Below are positions 5,709 to 9,178 of a stretch of DNA of 9,178 bases, in pieces. Source of the stretch: an uncultured Ruminococcus sp. (GTDB lineage: Bacteria > Bacillota > Clostridia > Oscillospirales > Acutalibacteraceae); NCBI GenBank assembly GCA_902803585.1, contig CADCQO010000083.1:1-9178 (forward strand). The letters run 5' to 3'. Each line of letters starts with the position of its first letter. The first letter of the stretch is position 1. The notes under the pieces were generated by a model. That model was not told where the DNA came from. It saw nothing but the letters and a program-made list of their open reading frames with translations, and did not search any database. The position numbers and the translations under genes were made by a program.

Positions 5709-8700
5709 TCAGCTCAGCAGAGCTTCAAGCTGTAAGATGATTTCGCTGAAATATCGGGGTGGAATTTTGTCGAGAGGAATTGCTTTTTCATTGTCAGCCT
5801 CTTCATAGATGTAACTGCCGTGTTGTATGGTTGAAGGATGATAGAAGCGTACATTTTCAATGGTAACTTCCTCGTTTTCTACAGACACATATGCTCCGCT
5901 GAAATGAAGTTCGGCAGCGTTGCCTTTTACGGTATAACTGCCGTCAGGATTTTTGCTTTTTTCGGTAATATCTTCACGATAAAAGACATAGAACATTCCC
6001 GCATCTTGTACTGAGCCTTTGCTCCAGCCAAGTTTAGTTGCACGTCCCAGTAATGAAAGGGCGTTGATGGTACGGCCTCTGAAACGTTCCAGATCCAGCT
6101 TGCCGTATTCGTTTTCGCTGATACAATAGAGTTTTCTTTCAAGCTGTTCAACGGGCTGTACAATTTCGTAATCGCTGAGCTGTTCCTGCCACGAAGCAAT
6201 GAGTTCATCGTCCAGTTCTACAGGGTGTACCAGACCGATGGTACATTCCTCCGGCAGAGTGAATTCGTCTTCGTCAGAGGTATTGAAAGTACCGTCCTCC
6301 ATATAGCGGAAAGTAGTGGTTTCTCCGTCCCCGTATGCAGCCCATATCAGACCGATAGCAAAACTGTGCATAACGGGATTTTTAACGAACAAGTCCACCC
6401 ATGCGGATTTTTTCCACCGTCTGTCAGCCATGAGCGCAGTTTCAAGACGCTGTTTCTGCAGAGCGATAACATTTTTCAACTGCTTTTTGAGTGCCTTGAA
6501 CGTGTCGCTTGACTGTTTAGCAAGAGTTTCATCGTCCTTTTTGGCGGGTGCAGGCAGATTTTTGAGCCGTTTTCCACTCTCGTCAAATACTTCAAGTTCC
6601 AACCTTGCGGAAAGGCGTACTTTGAAGGTTCTCTGTCCGTAATCAAAAATACGCTCCTTTTTTTCATCAAAGCCCAGATCAGGCACGATTCTGTCGCCCA
6701 GTTCGTCAGCCGTAATGCCGAGTGCCTCTGCGGCACTGTCCATTGCTTCAGCGGCGGCTTTTTTAACTTGCTTCTGCTTGAATTTGTGTGCCAGATTATC
6801 CACCGCCATCAGAGCAAATGAACTGCCGTTCAGAGCGATTGCATGAACCGCTTCAGCAGCAATCGCTCCGCGCATATTTTCCGACCAGTCCTTGATACAT
6901 TTCAGGGCAATTTCTATCATGGCATCACCGCCGTGAATGACGGAAAAATACATTGCCCATTTGGTTTTTGTTTCTGCACCAACGCTGTGCCAGCGAGAGA
7001 ATATTTCCGCAGAAAATCGCTGCAATTCGGTTTCATTCAGTTCAGCAGCAAGCAAAAGAGCGTTTTCGTTCCGCCCGATCGTTGTCATAGAACTGTAACA
7101 AAGAATGAGCGCCTGCAGATACTTTTCATCAGCAGGGCTGCCGTTTTTGAAATGAACTGTGGGAAGAGGACTTTCAAACAGCCACGCCACTTTTCTGGCC
7201 CTGCCGCCCTTATGTATATCTTCAATGAAGGTGACAGGGGAGAACAGACTTTCGCCGTTATTGCCTGAGGAAACGGAGGACGTAAGCATTGCCCGCATTT
7301 TTTCAGCGAGTTTCGCACTTTTTTCGGTATCAGCGGCTTTTGTCAGCTGTTCACGGTAATTTTCTACACCCCATAGAGCGATGATGTCCACCGCACATTC
7401 ACGAATTGTTTGTTTTTTTGCCAGAAGCATTCCGAGAACTTCCGTTTCGTACTCTTTGTGTCGGGAGATAATATTACCAACAGTGCGGCGCACCTCTTTG
7501 GAACTATCCTCGCACAATGCCAAAAGGCGGTCTTTGTTGCGGTTGTCTTCATTGGTTTTTTCCAGATACTTTGCGTAACAGCAGCGGGTAATTACTTCAC
7601 CCTTCGGACATTCCACAGCATATTCGGTATCGTATTTTTCAGCATTTTGTACCATGACAGCTACCAACGCATTCGACAAAGCGGTTCTTCTGCATTCCCA
7701 GTAATCGTTGAAAATGTAAGTTCTTTCAAAAAGCTGGATTCTGTCCTGAAGAGGTACCCCTCCGCTGGCAGCAATTCCAAAAAATTCCCTGAGTGTTTTT
7801 TCTACCGCATCAGGGTCTTTAAATGGCTCTGTCATACCGCGAAACATATCCGTTATATAATTTTTGAGACAGTCTTTGTCCTGAATGATTTTGTAAGCAA
7901 TATAACGGGAATAGAAAGAGGGAAAGCATTTCAGCAGTTTTAACATTTTTATGGAGTGCTGCATACTACCACGTCCTCTTGTGTAATTACATGAAGAACG
8001 GACAAGGAGCAGTGTGCTGATATCTGTCTTACCGTTCAGATAGTCCATTACTTCCTTCCGGACATCGCTTTTTATCCCCATCGCTTCACGCTGCACTACC
8101 ATGCGTACTACTTCATCATCTATGTCAAAGGAATATTTTTCTTTGATATCAGGAACAGCCCTTTGCAGTATCATACCGAGTTCAGCATAATAGTCGAAGT
8201 AGTAACCCATATTTGCACCAACACCGACGGACTCATTGAGCGACATGATTTTTATATATTTTTCGGTGTACCTGCGGGCGAGGAATTCGAGAAAATGAAT
8301 GGAATTTTTTGTCTGCCAGTTGGTTTGCGGCACACGAAAAGCTTCTGAAACAGCGGCACTCTGAATGGTGCGTTTGATTGCTTTTTCGATATCAGGGAGA
8401 ATTTCATTGAGAAGTTCCATATTATTTTCAAAGTAATCGGCGGGTATAAAATGGATCAGGGCAGATAAAAGCTGGTCAGAGTGCTGTTTCATTCGTTCGA
8501 GCAGACGTTTTTTGATTTTGTTTCCATAGTTAGCACTCAGAAACAGCATAAGAACAATATTTTCCAGATCCGCAGAATACTGTATGCTCAGATTCTTTTC
8601 TTTTGTCAGGAGATAGTTTTCCATTTCTTCTGACTCATCCGCTGAAAAATCATTTTCGCTGCCGTAAGCCATTGCAAGGGAATAGAGTCTTGCACGGGAA

Positions 8701-9178
8701 AAGCTCTGTTCTTCATAACAGAAATCTTTTCCGGCTTTGTAAAGGATTCTGGGCGCTTTTATTGCCGTTTGCACCAGATAGATACCGAAAGGAGATTTAT
8801 CTGCGTTAAGACCGCAGGCCACAAATGCGGCTAATTTTGGTTCAACGTCCGCAGGTGCATATTTCTGTTCGTAAGCCCGACGGATAATGCACAAGTCAGA
8901 TTCATTGTAGTGGTAAAAATAAGCACCATAGGTAGTGAACCGCCCGATGGTATTTCCTGCAATCGCATCAAGAAACAAAACATAGCGGTTAGTGTACTCT
9001 TCAGATTTCTCTTTTGGCAGCCGCAGGAGATCATTGAACAGCATGTAGCTGTCGTAATGGTTGCCTGTATTTGTGACAAGGCGGCATTTCAACCCATCAA
9101 GGAGAGAAAGGTCAGCCGGCTTTGAAAAATCAAAAAACTGCTCTGCGGCTTCCTTTTCTTCTTGGTTGATACCGATCT
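5709..9178 (-). CDS. DUF4132 / MolR-like giant protein (5' end beyond window)
   Basis: A single open frame covers 1155 codons from the right edge to TGA at 5709-5711. It is still open at 9176 (IGINQEEKEAAEQFF and onward), so the internal TTG at 9092 is not the true start and the N-terminus is outside the window. The bulk is soluble and mostly helical. The middle looks like HEAT-type repeats, for example DSSKEVRRTVGNIISRH followed by TIRECAVDIIALWG. A Lys/Ala-rich helical stretch follows near KFKQKQVKKAAAEAMDSAAEAL. The C-terminal 170-180 residues match the DUF4132 domain as I know it, with SLLGRATKLGWSKGSV, a GMFYVFYRED segment and IENVRFYHPS. Relatives include E. coli YehI and MolR; the biochemical function is not established. 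In E. coli the homologue lies beside MoxR-type ATPase and vWA-domain genes, so similar partners may sit beyond the right edge (inference). Confidence 0.85.
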   Translation of the reverse strand, partial: IGINQEEKEAAEQFFDFSKPADLSLLDGLKCRLVTNTGNHYDSYMLFNDLLRLPKEKSEEYTNRYVLFLDAIAGNTIGRFTTYGAYFYHYNESDLCIIRRAYEQKYAPADVEPKLAAFVACGLNADKSPFGIYLVQTAIKAPRILYKAGKDFCYEEQSFSRARLYSLAMAYGSENDFSADESEEMENYLLTKEKNLSIQYSADLENIVLMLFLSANYGNKIKKRLLERMKQHSDQLLSALIHFIPADYFENNMELLNEILPDIEKAIKRTIQSAAVSEAFRVPQTNWQTKNSIHFLEFLARRYTEKYIKIMSLNESVGVGANMGYYFDYYAELGMILQRAVPDIKEKYSFDIDDEVVRMVVQREAMGIKSDVRKEVMDYLNGKTDISTLLLVRSSCNYTRGRGSMQHSIKMLKLLKCFPSFYSRYIAYKIIQDKDCLKNYITDMFRGMTEPFKDPDAVEKTLREFFGIAASGGVPLQDRIQLFERTYIFNDYWECRRTALSNALVAVMVQNAEKYDTEYAVECPKGEVITRCCYAKYLEKTNEDNRNKDRLLALCEDSSKEVRRTVGNIISRHKEYETEVLGMLLAKKQTIRECAVDIIALWGVENYREQLTKAADTEKSAKLAEKMRAMLTSSVSSGNNGESLFSPVTFIEDIHKGGRARKVAWLFESPLPTVHFKNGSPADEKYLQALILCYSSMTTIGRNENALLLAAELNETELQRFSAEIFSRWHSVGAETKTKWAMYFSVIHGGDAMIEIALKCIKDWSENMRGAIAAEAVHAIALNGSSFALMAVDNLAHKFKQKQVKKAAAEAMDSAAEALGITADELGDRIVPDLGFDEKKERIFDYGQRTFKVRLSARLELEVFDESGKRLKNLPAPAKKDDETLAKQSSDTFKALKKQLKNVIALQKQRLETALMADRRWKKSAWVDLFVKNPVMHSFAIGLIWAAYGDGETTTFRYMEDGTFNTSDEDEFTLPEECTIGLVHPVELDDELIASWQEQLSDYEIVQPVEQLERKLYCISENEYGKLDLERFRGRTINALSLLGRATKLGWSKGSVQDAGMFYVFYREDITEKSKNPDGSYTVKGNAAELHFSGAYVSVENEEVTIENVRFYHPSTIQHGSYIYEEADNEKAIPLDKIPPRYFSEIILQLEALLS

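Noticed and set aside
7410..7943. A 177-codon plus-strand frame inside the DUF4132 gene
   Set aside because: It is a shadow of the long minus-strand frame, with no family resemblance or ribosome binding site.
9090..9092. TTG at 9092 as the start of the DUF4132 gene
   Set aside because: The frame continues open upstream to the window edge with protein-like sequence, so the real start is outside the window.

Overview
The window reads as chromosomal DNA from a low-to-moderate GC Gram-positive anaerobe of the class Clostridia, most likely near Ruminococcus. This is an inference from AGGAGG-type ribosome binding sites, A/T-rich sigma-A-type promoters, a lipoprotein signal, a Ruminococcus-like two-component system and a DUF4132 giant protein. 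No rRNA, tRNA, CRISPR array or complete insertion sequence was found. All seven recognisable genes lie on the minus strand, so the account below runs from the right edge to the left, in the direction of transcription.

Right part (9178 to about 5479): the 3' part of a very large DUF4132/MolR-like gene enters from beyond the window. It is followed 17 bases later by a 70-residue protein that may be a small Imm32-like immunity protein. Next come a membrane-anchored cyclophilin-type prolyl isomerase with its own strong promoter and a UUCG-loop terminator (5389 to 4481), and a rhodanese-domain lipoprotein with a serine-rich repeated linker (4408 to 3866).

Centre (3864 to 1707): an OmpR-family response regulator and its sensor histidine kinase, whose reading frames overlap by 7 bases. 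Directly in front of the regulator gene are two tandem 11-bp repeats over a weak -35 position, which looks like an autoregulated promoter. The regulator is broken by one missing base in an A run (minus strand). The kinase gene ends inside a hairpin that resembles the right end of an IS200/IS605-type element, and this appears to have supplied its last residues and stop codon.

Left part (1610 to 1): a GNAT acetyltransferase whose last 20 residues are shifted out of frame by one extra G in a G6 run, then a terminator, then a well-formed promoter driving a two-transmembrane protein. That gene starts at GTG 858 and runs off the left edge in identical 20-residue Tyr/Pro/Gly-rich repeats.

Functionally, several products act at the cell envelope: lipoprotein rhodanese, extracytoplasmic foldase, sensor kinase and two-pass membrane protein. 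The most unusual points are the two homopolymer frameshifts in neighbouring genes, the mobile-element-like end fused to the kinase gene, the tandem repeat operator, and the DUF4132 plus small-protein pair.
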